Assembly (NCBI RefSeq): GCF_042678045.1
Contig: NZ_JBHUDI010000001.1
Location: 124,001-188,000, forward strand
Direction: 5' to 3'
Source of the DNA: Natrinema amylolyticus_A
GTDB taxonomy: Archaea > Halobacteriota > Halobacteria > Halobacteriales > Natrialbaceae
Length of the DNA: 64,000 nt
Part shown: positions 53,445 through 61,404 of the stretch, piece after piece
How the letters are laid out: every line of letters starts with the position of its first letter
How positions within the stretch are numbered: position 1 is the stretch's first letter
The notes under the pieces: generated by a model
Told to the model about the DNA's origin: nothing
Seen by the model: only the letters and a program-made list of their open reading frames with translations
Databases searched by the model: none
Translations under genes and position numbers: made by a program

Positions 53445-53500
53445 TGGTCTGCGTTCGGTGTGCTTTGTACGTCGTTTGATTCGATTCTGCCGTCTGTGGG

Positions 53501-54523
53501 TTAAATCGTCTCGCTGATCTGCGATCGTAGCTCGTCGATGTCGCCGCCGTCTTCGCCCGCGACCTTCGGTGCGAGCACGTCGGTGAAGACGTTCGCCAGC
53601 GTCTCCTCGGCGAACGCGCCGGTGTCGTCGTGCCCGTCGAAGACGGCGAGTCCTTTCGCGGCCGTGATCGCCGCCCGCGTGCCGACGACGACCTCGAGGT
53701 CGTCGCGCAGCGTTCGCGTCGTCTCGACGACGGTCGCGATATCGTCGTCCGACAGGTCGACGTGTGCGCGGACGATCTCGCGTTCGGTCTCGGCGTCGTA
53801 GTAGTCGGCGTGGACGCCGACGAACCGGTCGAGGAGCGCGTCCTGCTGTTCGTGGACGCCGGCGTACTCCACGTCGTTGGACGTGAGGACCGCCCGGAAC
53901 TCGGGGTGGACGTCGATCGTCCGGTCCTCGCCACGCTTGCTGGGTCGCTCGAGGACGCCCTCCTCGAAGACCGAGAGCAGGACGTTATGTGCGGCGGGAT
54001 CGCTGCGCGAGAACTCGTTGTAAACGAGCGTTGCACCCTCGCGAACGGCAACCGAGAGGGGGTTATCGACCCAGCGTTCGCGGACGATCTCGGTCTGCTT
54101 GCTGACGCCGCTGACGAACCGGTCGTCCTCCATGTAACGTTCGCCCCCGGCGTGGTCGCCGACGAGCGCTGCGGTATCGACAGCGTCGTCGCCGTTGATC
54201 CAGACGACCGGGCGGCCGCGTTCGGCGGCGACCGACAGCGCGAGTGCCGTCTTCCCACAGCCCGTTGGACCGATCAGATGAACAGGCTGCTTCGCCTCGA
54301 GCCAGCCCGTGATGCGCTCTTGCAGTGCTTCGACGGCGTCGGTCTCGACGAACGACTCGGGTCGGACCTCCTCGGGATCGGAGAGGGGACTGTCGCCGGT
54401 TCGGTCGCCGGCGTTCGATGCCTTGCGCGTGAGCTCCTTCTTCGCTCGCCGGCCTGCCTTCTGTTCGCGACTGGCCCTGATCTTCCGGCCGCGGACCTTG
54501 CGCTTGCGCGAGGCGTCACCCAC
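53501..54523 (-). CDS. gvpN: Gas vesicle ATPase GvpN
   Basis: 340 residues. MoxR-like AAA+ ATPase of gas-vesicle assembly. Basic N-terminus (MGDASRKRKVRGRKIRASRE), Walker A LIGPTGCGKTALA, Walker B GATLVYNEFSRSDP and sensor region VLTSNDVEYAGVHEQQDALLDRF. It starts 6 bases after the gvpA stop. GvpN raises gas-vesicle yield and is generally not essential. Confidence 0.93.
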   Translation of the reverse strand: MGDASRKRKVRGRKIRASREQKAGRRAKKELTRKASNAGDRTGDSPLSDPEEVRPESFVETDAVEALQERITGWLEAKQPVHLIGPTGCGKTALALSVAAERGRPVVWINGDDAVDTAALVGDHAGGERYMEDDRFVSGVSKQTEIVRERWVDNPLSVAVREGATLVYNEFSRSDPAAHNVLLSVFEEGVLERPSKRGEDRTIDVHPEFRAVLTSNDVEYAGVHEQQDALLDRFVGVHADYYDAETEREIVRAHVDLSDDDIATVVETTRTLRDDLEVVVGTRAAITAAKGLAVFDGHDDTGAFAEETLANVFTDVLAPKVAGEDGGDIDELRSQISETI

Positions 54524-54529
54524 GAGTAA

Positions 54530-54817
54530 TTACTCCGTTGCGGACTTCGGCGATGATTCGGCACGGGGCTCGACCTCGAGCTCCTCGAGTTCCTCGAGAT
54601 CGCCCTCCGCCGTGGCCTGCTCAATTTTTGCAATCTCCTCCGCGTAGTGCAGGAAGGTGTCGACGGACGCGACCACGACACGGGCTTCGATCGTCAGCAG
54701 CTCGATCCCGACGACCGAGATGCGAGCCCAGACGTCGATGACGACGCCCTTGTCGAGCACGCGGTCGAGTACTTCCGCGAGACTCGAGGAGTCGGGTCTT
54801 CGTTGTGGTTGTGCCAT
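54530..54817 (-). CDS. gvpA: Gas vesicle structural protein GvpA
   Basis: 95 residues. Main rib protein of the gas-vesicle wall: SSSLAEVLDRVLDKGVVIDV, WARISVVGIELLTIEARVVV, ASVDTFLHYAEEIAKIEQA are the canonical amphipathic core. The C-terminus is about 20 residues longer than in Halobacterium GvpA (76 residues) and strongly acidic (EGDLEELEELEVEPRAESS). The ATG at 54817 is 26 bases after a CGTGTTACG promoter-like motif. No gvpC gene lies between gvpA and gvpN. Confidence 0.95.
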   Translation of the reverse strand: MAQPQRRPDSSSLAEVLDRVLDKGVVIDVWARISVVGIELLTIEARVVVASVDTFLHYAEEIAKIEQATAEGDLEELEELEVEPRAESSPKSATE

Positions 54818-55197
54818 AGCGACCGAACGTTGACCGCCGGTTCGTAACACGACTTGGACTGCGGTTGCAAGCAAAGGAGTTCCGCCATTCCTTCTCGGTT
54901 CGATCCGCCGCTGTGCTCAGCGGCGTCTCCGGCCAATCATGTCGACTGCGATTGCAAGCACCACCGTAACCCCCTGCGACAACGAACCACTCGTGACGAT
55001 ACTCGAGTGCTCGTCGCGGTGTCCGCACAGAGCACGAACTATCGCAGCCACATGTCACCACGCTGTCCCATCTCCGAGCGAAGCGACGTGTTACGGTCGC
55101 GTGTCTCCCTCAGCGGCTCTCGACGTGATCGGAACGGGCGACCAGACTCACTGCCGAACCGAGACCGATCTCTGCCCGCTCGGCAGGTGATCCATCG
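54818..55197. promoter_or_regulatory. Divergent gvpA/gvpF control region
   Basis: 380 bases without a gene. Contains a 17-bp direct repeat with one mismatch, GACTGCGGTTGCAAGCA at 54857-54873 and 54944-54960 (87-bp spacing); a hairpin CGCCGCTG-TGCT-CAGCGGCG (54906-54925); and the same 9-mer CGTGTTACG facing outward on both sides (54843-54851 minus, 55087-55095 plus). Neither gvpD nor gvpE is encoded here, so these sites may serve another activator. Confidence 0.55.
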
Positions 55198-55818
55198 ATG
55201 ACCAACCGATACGTCTACGGCATCGTCGACGGCGACACGGTCGAGTTCGAGACCGAGGCTGTCGCCGGTGCCGAGCGCATCTATACGATCTCTCACCGGC
55301 GACTCGGTGCCGTCGTCTCCGACATCGACACGACCGATCCCGAGGAGACCGACGAGGACGCGCAGCTCCACGACGACGTCCTCCGGGAGATCATGAACTA
55401 CGACGGCGGGACGACGGTCGTTCCCATGCAGTTCGGCATGGCCTTCGAGGGTGATCGAGAACTGAAAAACGTCCTGCGCGGAGCGCGACCGGCGTTCCGA
55501 CGCGCGATGGCTGATATCGAGGGTCGGTTCGAACTCGGCCTCAAACTCGTCCGCGAAGAGGACGCCGACGTCGACCGCGAGGAGATCGAGGGGGACGTTG
55601 CGGACCGCCTCGAGCCGGTCGCCGCACAGTCGGTCGAAAACGACCTGTTCAGCGATCGGCTCGTCCTCAATCGCTCGTATCTCGTCGATCGGGACGAGCG
55701 CGAGGCGTTCGACGACGCGATCGCCGACTTCGAGGCCGACCACGACGAGCTCATGGTCCAGTACACGGGGCCGTTCGCGCCGTACAGTTTCGTCGACGTG
55801 AAAATCGGAGCCCAGTAA
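55198..55818 (+). CDS. gvpF: Gas vesicle protein GvpF
   Basis: 206 residues. GvpF/L family; in haloarchaea GvpF binds GvpA and probably prevents premature aggregation during assembly. Motifs RYVYGIVDGD, FGMAFEGDRELKNVLRGARPAFRRAM and YTGPFAPYSFVDVKIG. First gene of the rightward operon, directly opposite gvpA; gvpD and gvpE, usually found here, are missing. ATG at 55198. Confidence 0.92.
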   Translation: MTNRYVYGIVDGDTVEFETEAVAGAERIYTISHRRLGAVVSDIDTTDPEETDEDAQLHDDVLREIMNYDGGTTVVPMQFGMAFEGDRELKNVLRGARPAFRRAMADIEGRFELGLKLVREEDADVDREEIEGDVADRLEPVAAQSVENDLFSDRLVLNRSYLVDRDEREAFDDAIADFEADHDELMVQYTGPFAPYSFVDVKIGAQ

Positions 55819-55821
55819 TCC

Positions 55822-56076
55822 ATGTTCATTCTCGACGACCTCCTGTTCCGGCCGTTCGTCGGCATCATCGACGCACTCCACTCGATTGCGCTCGACGAAC
55901 TCTACGACGTGGAGGCCCTCGAGGACGAACTCAAGGAAAACCAGCTGCTGTACGAACTCGGCGAGCGCTCCGAGGCGGAGTACCAGCGCCGCAAAGAGGA
56001 ACTCGAGGCGGAACTCGAGATCGCCCGCGACGTCCACGAGCGACTCACGAGCGGCCGCGTGGAGGTAAAACGATAA
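55822..56076 (+). CDS. gvpG: Gas vesicle protein GvpG
   Basis: 84 residues. Short helical accessory protein: MFILDDLLFRPFVGIIDALH, then a charged coiled-coil (EDELKENQLLYELGERSEAE). Starts three bases after gvpF and overlaps gvpH by one base (TAATG), so translation is coupled. Confidence 0.93.
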   Translation: MFILDDLLFRPFVGIIDALHSIALDELYDVEALEDELKENQLLYELGERSEAEYQRRKEELEAELEIARDVHERLTSGRVEVKR

Positions 56077-56666
56077 TGAGCGACCAGCCCCCGACCGACG
56101 ACCGCGACGAATCGGACGACAACCACCGAGCCGACGAGAGTCAGATCGACGAGGACGACCACTGGCTCTCGAGCCTGCTCTCGGCGCTCGAATCGCTCGA
56201 GAGCGGATCGATGTCGAACTCGGGCCGACGACGGAGCGATCGGGCCGTCTTCGATTACGACATCTCGATCCGCACGGGAGACGATCTCTCGGCGGATGAC
56301 TCGCCGCACGGACGGCGCCCGTTCGACGACGACAGTCGAACACGGACGCGACGGATTCGATCGTCGGGCCCCTCGAGCGACCACAACGTGGCGACGCGGA
56401 CCTACGACGACGAACTGCTCGTCACGGCGGACATCGCCGGGGCCGACCCGGACGACGTCACGGTCGGCTTCGACGACTCGACGCTCGTCATCGCCGTCGA
56501 CGGGCGTGAACTCGATCGCATCGAGGTTCCCTGGCGGGAGACGGACTCACAGGCGACGATCAAGAACGGGGTACTCACTGTCCAGGTCCGGCCGGAAACG
56601 AGGGCGGACGAGGGGGCGGAATCGACGGAGACTGAGGACCCGAACGGAACGGAGGGCGACGAATGA
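56076..56666 (+). CDS. gvpH: Gas vesicle protein GvpH (Hsp20-like)
   Basis: 196 residues. Acidic disordered N-terminus (1-100) followed by an alpha-crystallin-like domain (TYDDELLVTADIAGADPDDV to IKNGVLTVQVRP). GvpH is proposed to chaperone gas-vesicle proteins and is not essential in Halobacterium. Overlaps gvpI by four bases. Confidence 0.88.
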   Translation: MSDQPPTDDRDESDDNHRADESQIDEDDHWLSSLLSALESLESGSMSNSGRRRSDRAVFDYDISIRTGDDLSADDSPHGRRPFDDDSRTRTRRIRSSGPSSDHNVATRTYDDELLVTADIAGADPDDVTVGFDDSTLVIAVDGRELDRIEVPWRETDSQATIKNGVLTVQVRPETRADEGAESTETEDPNGTEGDE

Positions 56667-57580
56667 GCGACTCCGAATCTTCTGCCGAGCCGTTCGACGA
56701 CCTCCTCGAGGAGGCGGACGCGAGCCTCGAGCGACTCGAGGACACCCTCGGGGACGTCGACGCGATCGACGAACTCGAGGGTGAGACCGTCGAGACGGTG
56801 ATCGGCGATGTCGACACCCTCGTCCGGGTCGCCGAGGAGGCCGTCGAGCTGCTCAACGAGCTGGACCTCAGTGAGTTGCCGGATGCGGTCGACGGGGACA
56901 AACTCCTGGACGCGATCGACGTCGGCGAGATTCCCGACGCCATGGCAAACGACGACGAAGGCGTGTCCGACGTCGTCGATTTCACGATGGTGTTCGAGGC
57001 GATCGATCTGCTGAACGCCTGGAACGCTGCGGATCTGACCGATATCTGGCAGGAGAAAGGCGAACTGGACGACGCCGTCGACGACCTCGCGGACGGCGAC
57101 GACGCTGGGATGGTCGAAGACGCGGTGTCAGATATCGACGACGACGATGACGGGCAACTGGTCGGCGACGACGACGAAGACCTCATCGAGACGGGCATGG
57201 ACACGGCGTCCGCGACGAAGGAAGCGCTCGGCGACATCGACGTCGCGGAGGACCCCGAAGCCTACCAGGTCGCCATCCAGCAGCAGGCGATGGCCGGCAT
57301 CGACGCCTTCCGGACGGCGCTGCTCGAGACCCATGAGACGTTCGAGCAACTCTACGAGTTCAATCGCGAGAAGATGCGCCGCCAGGACACGAGTACGAAC
57401 TCTCGGAACCCGACGGCGGCAGCGACGATCCCTACCGAACGGCGCGATCTCGGCAGTGGTGCCCGCTATTCGACGGTCCCACAGGACGTCAAGCTCTCGA
57501 CGGCACCCACCCGGAAACGGATCTACGGCCGCCGCTTCGAACTCGAGCGGGAACGACAGCGGAGAAACAACCATGATTGA
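56663..57580 (+). CDS. gvpI: Gene in the gvpI position: acidic domain fused to a basic GvpI-like end
   Basis: 305 residues. Residues 1-about 215 form an acidic helical domain (IDELEGETVETVIGDVDTLV, LPDAVDGDKLLDAIDVGEIP, TMVFEAIDLLNAWNAADLTD), a type I associate with stand-alone haloarchaeal proteins. The last 90 residues are basic (REKMRRQDTSTNSRN to TRKRIYGRRFELERERQRR), like the small basic GvpI. Position between gvpH and gvpJ supports gvpI, but normal GvpI is only about 140 residues, so this looks like a fusion. Assignment rests on position and C-terminal composition. Confidence 0.6.
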   Translation: MSDSESSAEPFDDLLEEADASLERLEDTLGDVDAIDELEGETVETVIGDVDTLVRVAEEAVELLNELDLSELPDAVDGDKLLDAIDVGEIPDAMANDDEGVSDVVDFTMVFEAIDLLNAWNAADLTDIWQEKGELDDAVDDLADGDDAGMVEDAVSDIDDDDDGQLVGDDDEDLIETGMDTASATKEALGDIDVAEDPEAYQVAIQQQAMAGIDAFRTALLETHETFEQLYEFNREKMRRQDTSTNSRNPTAAATIPTERRDLGSGARYSTVPQDVKLSTAPTRKRIYGRRFELERERQRRNNHD

Positions 57581-57657
57581 CCCACCAACGCGACGACTAA
57601 ACGGCTGCAAGGCACAGTCGATCAACCTGCGGCCCCGGCTCACCGGCGGTGATCACG

Positions 57658-58089
57658 ATGGTCGATGACTTCCAGCCCAGCCGCCAGAAGACCGATCTCG
57701 CGGAAGTCGTCGAGATGCTGCTGGACAAGGGGATCGTCATCAACGCCGACATCGCCGTCTCGATCGGTGACACCCAACTGCTCGGCGTCCAGGTCCGGGC
57801 CGCGATCGCCTCCTTCGAGACCGCGGCCAAGTACGGCCTCGAGTTCCCCGAAGGGACGGACATGCGCCGGGTCGCGGAGGCGGTCGACGAACCCGAACTC
57901 GCAGAGATGGACCGGCCGAATCCGGTGATCGACCCGACTCGAGGCGTCAACGTCACCGCGGACGAGGACGGGACGGACAGCGATGATCGAAACGCCGAAC
58001 ACAGCGCGAGTGACGACGACGAGGCGGAATCGGCCGACGCGGAATCGAAGGCCACACCGGAGGCGGAATCGGAGGGGGACGACACGTGA
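57658..58089 (+). CDS. gvpJ: Gas vesicle protein GvpJ
   Basis: 143 residues. GvpA-like core (TDLAEVVEMLLDKGIVINAD, IAVSIGDTQLLGVQVRAAIA, SFETAAKYGLEF) with a long acidic C-terminal tail. Minor wall or nucleation protein essential for gas vesicles. Start at ATG 57658; a GTG three codons earlier is possible. Overlaps gvpK by four bases (GTGA). Confidence 0.93.
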   Translation: MVDDFQPSRQKTDLAEVVEMLLDKGIVINADIAVSIGDTQLLGVQVRAAIASFETAAKYGLEFPEGTDMRRVAEAVDEPELAEMDRPNPVIDPTRGVNVTADEDGTDSDDRNAEHSASDDDEAESADAESKATPEAESEGDDT

Positions 58090-58430
58090 CGGCGATCGAC
58101 GTCGGCGACGGTGAGGATGCCCGGGACGGACTGATGACGCTAGTCGTCACCGTCGTCGAGATCCTGATCGACGCGCTCGAGCGGGAGGGGGTCCGCCGCA
58201 TGGAGTCCGGGAACCTCTCGAACGAGGAGATCGAACGGCTCGGCAGCCAGCTCGCGACGATCGAGGCCGAGATCGAACAGCTCAAAAACGACGAGGGGAT
58301 CGAAGACGGCGTCGACGATCTTCGGGGCGATCTGGACGGGCTGGTCTCCGACGCGATCGAACAATTACACGGCGAACCGACGACCGTCCAGCAACCCGGC
58401 TACTCCGTGTTCGGAGGTGAGGGAGAGTGA
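58086..58430 (+). CDS. gvpK: Gas vesicle protein GvpK
   Basis: 114 residues, GTG start overlapping the gvpJ stop. Helical protein with motifs GLMTLVVTVVEILIDALERE, GVRRMESGNLSNEEIERLGS and a coiled-coil end, matching GvpK, which is required for vesicle formation. Overlaps gvpL by four bases. Confidence 0.92.
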   Translation: MTAIDVGDGEDARDGLMTLVVTVVEILIDALEREGVRRMESGNLSNEEIERLGSQLATIEAEIEQLKNDEGIEDGVDDLRGDLDGLVSDAIEQLHGEPTTVQQPGYSVFGGEGE

Positions 58431-59362
58431 GCCACGATCGTACTGATGGTCCCGGCTCCGACGAGCAGCTCGAGGCACTCGACGATCGGCCGGCCGGCAA
58501 ACACGCCGAACTGCCGGATATCGAGGCAGGGCGCTACCTGTACTGTCTCGTCCAGGCAGACGAGGACGCCACCCTCGAGACGACCGGCGTCGACGGCGAA
58601 TCCGTCTCGATCGTCGTCGCAGACGGTATCGGAGCCGTCGTCCACGCCTGTGACGGGATCTACGACTCGGCGGATCTCGCACAGATCCGGCGCTGGCTCG
58701 TTCGCCATCAGACGGTCGTCGACGAGGCAGGACAGGCATTTGGCACGCCGATCCCATTCCAGTTCGATACGATACTCAAGGGTGACGACGACGCCGTCCG
58801 CGAGTGGCTTCGCGAGGAGTCCGCGACCCTCGAGCGCGCCCTCACCGGGCTAGCCGACCACTGGGAGTACCGCGTCGAGGTCGTCGAAGTCGATCCGATC
58901 GATGACGAGGCGCTGATCGAACGCGACGAGCGACTGCAGGAGCTCGACGAACGGATCGGCGACGCCGAGGAGGGGACGGCGTTCTTGCTCGAGAAACAGT
59001 TCGACCAGCGCCTGGCGGAACGCCGGGCGGCGCGACGGGAGTCACTGACTGCCGACCTCGAGAAGCGGCTGGCCGTCGAGGCGCGGGAAGTCCACGCGCT
59101 CGAGCGCTCGCCGAGCGCGTCGCTGGCCAACGACGTGGTCGGCGATTCGAGTTCGGACGGCGGTGACACCCTCTGTCGGCTCACACTGTTGGCACACGAG
59201 GACGACGAAGGAGCGATTGGATCGATACTCGACGACGTAGCGGCAAACGACGGACTCGAGGTCAGGTTCACGGGGCCGTGGCCGCCGTATACGTTCGCAC
59301 CGGAACTGGGCGATGAGGGCGACGGAACCGCGACCGCGACCGACCCGGATCCACAGTCATGA
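58427..59362 (+). CDS. gvpL: Gas vesicle protein GvpL
   Basis: 311 residues, GTG start. GvpF/L family: ELPDIEAGRYLYCLVQADED, TPIPFQFDTILKGDDDAVRE, then FTGPWPPYTFAPELGD at the end. Longer than GvpF and acts as a platform binding several accessory Gvps in haloarchaea. Overlaps gvpM by four bases. Confidence 0.93.
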   Translation: MSHDRTDGPGSDEQLEALDDRPAGKHAELPDIEAGRYLYCLVQADEDATLETTGVDGESVSIVVADGIGAVVHACDGIYDSADLAQIRRWLVRHQTVVDEAGQAFGTPIPFQFDTILKGDDDAVREWLREESATLERALTGLADHWEYRVEVVEVDPIDDEALIERDERLQELDERIGDAEEGTAFLLEKQFDQRLAERRAARRESLTADLEKRLAVEAREVHALERSPSASLANDVVGDSSSDGGDTLCRLTLLAHEDDEGAIGSILDDVAANDGLEVRFTGPWPPYTFAPELGDEGDGTATATDPDPQS

Positions 59363-59676
59363 GACCGCGAAAGGATGACGACGCGTTCGTCGACGTGCTC
59401 GACGTCCTCCTCAGAGACGGTGCGATCCTCCGTGCGGACGTGATCGTCTCGGTCGCGGAGATTCCACTGGTCGGGATCAAACTCACGGCGGCCATCGCTG
59501 GCATGGAGACGATGACCGAATACGGTCTCTTCGAGGAGTGGGATACCAGTCGCCGAAACGCCGCCGTCAGTCGCCGCCAGTACAAACGGCCCGATCGAGA
59601 CCGCTCCACGGTCGACGAACTCGGTGTCGGTCGCTCTCACGAGGGTGTCGACGAGCGGGACGACGCGACGCAGTGA
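59359..59676 (+). CDS. gvpM: Gas vesicle protein GvpM
   Basis: 105 residues. GvpA/J-like core (AFVDVLDVLLRDGAILRADV, IVSVAEIPLVGIKLTAAIAG, METMTEYGLF) with a basic/polar C-terminal tail. Essential minor protein. Last gene of the rightward gvp operon. Confidence 0.92.
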   Translation: MRPRKDDDAFVDVLDVLLRDGAILRADVIVSVAEIPLVGIKLTAAIAGMETMTEYGLFEEWDTSRRNAAVSRRQYKRPDRDRSTVDELGVGRSHEGVDERDDATQ

Positions 59677-59817
59677 TCACGTGGACTCGAGACGACGAAA
59701 AAAGCGATGGGACCTGTGTACTCGAAGACGGACTACGAACGAGAGCCAAACGAAAACGACCGGGCGAACCACACCACTGAATGTGTCGTTCCTGTGCCCC
59801 CGGACGGGGGCCACCAG

Positions 59818-60033
59818 TCAGGCGTACTTCGGACGCTCCGTCGTGTGCTCGACGTCGCCGGTGACGGTCTCCTCGTCGCTGTCCTCGTCGTAGACGTACT
59901 GCCCGGTCGCACCACAGAGGGTACACTCGTAGGTCTCGGAAATCTCGTTGATCATCTCGCCGTCCTCGAAGTAGACGCGACTCTGCGTGATCTGCAGAAA
60001 CTGGGCGGTTTCGCAGTTAGTGCAGGTGATCAT
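59818..60033 (-). CDS. Small zinc-ribbon protein, conserved in haloarchaea
   Basis: 71 residues: MITCTNCETAQFLQITQSRV, YECTLCGATGQYVYDED and a C-terminal TERPKYA. Two CxxC pairs about 33 residues apart indicate a zinc ribbon. I recognise it as a conserved small haloarchaeal protein without known function. A TATA-like cggataacta (minus strand, about 60057-60066) lies 27 bases before the ATG. Confidence 0.75.
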   Translation of the reverse strand: MITCTNCETAQFLQITQSRVYFEDGEMINEISETYECTLCGATGQYVYDEDSDEETVTGDVEHTTERPKYA

Positions 60034-60393
60034 ATCCGTTCGATGGCCTCCACCGGTTGTAGTTATCCGGCTTGTAACCGAAAGGGATGCGAGACTATAG
60101 GGTTCTTACCCGGGTCGCAGTTGCCGACGAAGATTCGGATCGCCTCGTCCGGCATGGGGGGTCGCTCGAGCCGGATCGAACGCGAGTAATAACAGCATAA
60201 TCGCAAGACTGAATCGGGTTTCGTATCGACGATTCGTGAACGGATTACGCTCTCGAAAAACCGTCTTTCGGGACGAAACGAGATCGTTAGATTCCCGATT
60301 AGTCAGATTCTCTGGACTAATCCATCCCGACAATGGCTGGTCGATCGGCACTCCTGTGACCGAGTCCACACCGGTGCAGTTCTCGAGTAGCCG
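60034..60393. other. 360-base gap without a supported gene
   Basis: No coding frame on either strand has haloarchaeal composition. Contains the promoter of the small zinc-ribbon gene and an inverted repeat near 60297-60322. Confidence 0.45.
60297..60322. terminator. Inverted repeat after the Gfo/Idh/MocA gene
   Basis: GATTAGTC and GACTAATC, perfect 8-bp arms with a 10-base loop, about 72 bases past the stop codon at 60394. Candidate 3'-end structure or protein-binding palindrome. Confidence 0.35.
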
Positions 60394-61404
60394 TCACCGT
60401 TCGACGGCAATCCGATCGCCAGTCCTCGCCGCCTCGTATGCCGCTTCGGTCAGCGCCGTCACCCGGAATGCGTCCCGGACCGTCGCCGGCGGCTCGACAC
60501 CCTCCCTGACGCTCTCGAGGAACGCGTCCGCCCGGGTCTGCTCGCGGCGAGGATCGATATAGGGGACGTACTCCCCGGCGTCGGCGTCGACTTCGATGAC
60601 CTCCCGTGGGCCCCACTGGGTTCCCTCGAGGTAGACTGCACCCTCGTCGTCCCAGAGATGGATATGTTCGCGAACCGATGGGGCGTCGCCGTGAAACGAA
60701 CAGGTTCCGGTCGCACCGTTTTCGAACCTGATATCGAGGTGTGCGCGACGATCGACTCGCCGTTCGTCGTCGTGGAAATCCATGCTCGCGGCGACCGACG
60801 CCGGCTCGAGACCAGTGGTCCAGAGAATCCCGTCCAGGACGTGACTACCCGTATCGTAGAGGAACCCGCCACCGGACAGGTCGGGCTCGAGTCGCCAGGT
60901 CCCTCGCGCGTCGTCGATCCATCCCTGCGTGATCGAGGCAGTCAGCCACCGCGGGTCGCGGTCGGCGAACCGTTCGCGGGCCGTTCGAAACGCCGTCTGC
61001 AGATGGCGCTGGTAGCCGACCATCACGGTTCGGTTGCTTCTGGCGGCTCGTGCCGCGAGGTCGCGCGCCCGTTCTAAATCGGTCGTCAGTGGCTTATCAC
61101 AGTAGACGTGACAGTCCCGATCGAGGGCAGCGAGGATCTGCTCGTAGTGGAGCGTATGGGGAGTCCCGACGAGCACTGCGTCGAGTGGCGCCTCCGCGAG
61201 CATCGCCTCGTACTCGGTGTACTGCCGGCCGGCGGACACGTCGAACTGATGGCCCACCTCGTCGCGAACGGTCTCGTCGAGATCACAGATCGCGGTGACA
61301 GTCGCGTCCGAGTGGCGGTGAAACTGTCCGCCGACGGTCGTCCCGATATACCCGAGTCCGACGATACCGATTCGAAGTGGCCGGTATCGACTCTCGTTGC
61401 TCAT
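60394..61404 (-). CDS. Gfo/Idh/MocA-family oxidoreductase
   Basis: 336 residues. NAD(P)-dependent sugar or inositol dehydrogenase type. Rossmann motif RIGIVGLGYIGTTVGGQF, catalytic-region CDKPLTTDLE (Lys), substrate-domain motif GGGFLYDTGSHVLDGILW with the catalytic Asp/His. Soluble; substrate unknown. The ATG at 61404 (MSNESRYRPL) is 25 bases after TATA-like ggataatgct; the upstream open frame is not conserved. Confidence 0.88.
   Translation of the reverse strand: MSNESRYRPLRIGIVGLGYIGTTVGGQFHRHSDATVTAICDLDETVRDEVGHQFDVSAGRQYTEYEAMLAEAPLDAVLVGTPHTLHYEQILAALDRDCHVYCDKPLTTDLERARDLAARAARSNRTVMVGYQRHLQTAFRTARERFADRDPRWLTASITQGWIDDARGTWRLEPDLSGGGFLYDTGSHVLDGILWTTGLEPASVAASMDFHDDERRVDRRAHLDIRFENGATGTCSFHGDAPSVREHIHLWDDEGAVYLEGTQWGPREVIEVDADAGEYVPYIDPRREQTRADAFLESVREGVEPPATVRDAFRVTALTEAAYEAARTGDRIAVER

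Noticed and set aside
59677..59817. A further gvp gene after gvpM
   Set aside because: The short frames here lack Gvp motifs and overlap the convergent zinc-ribbon gene.
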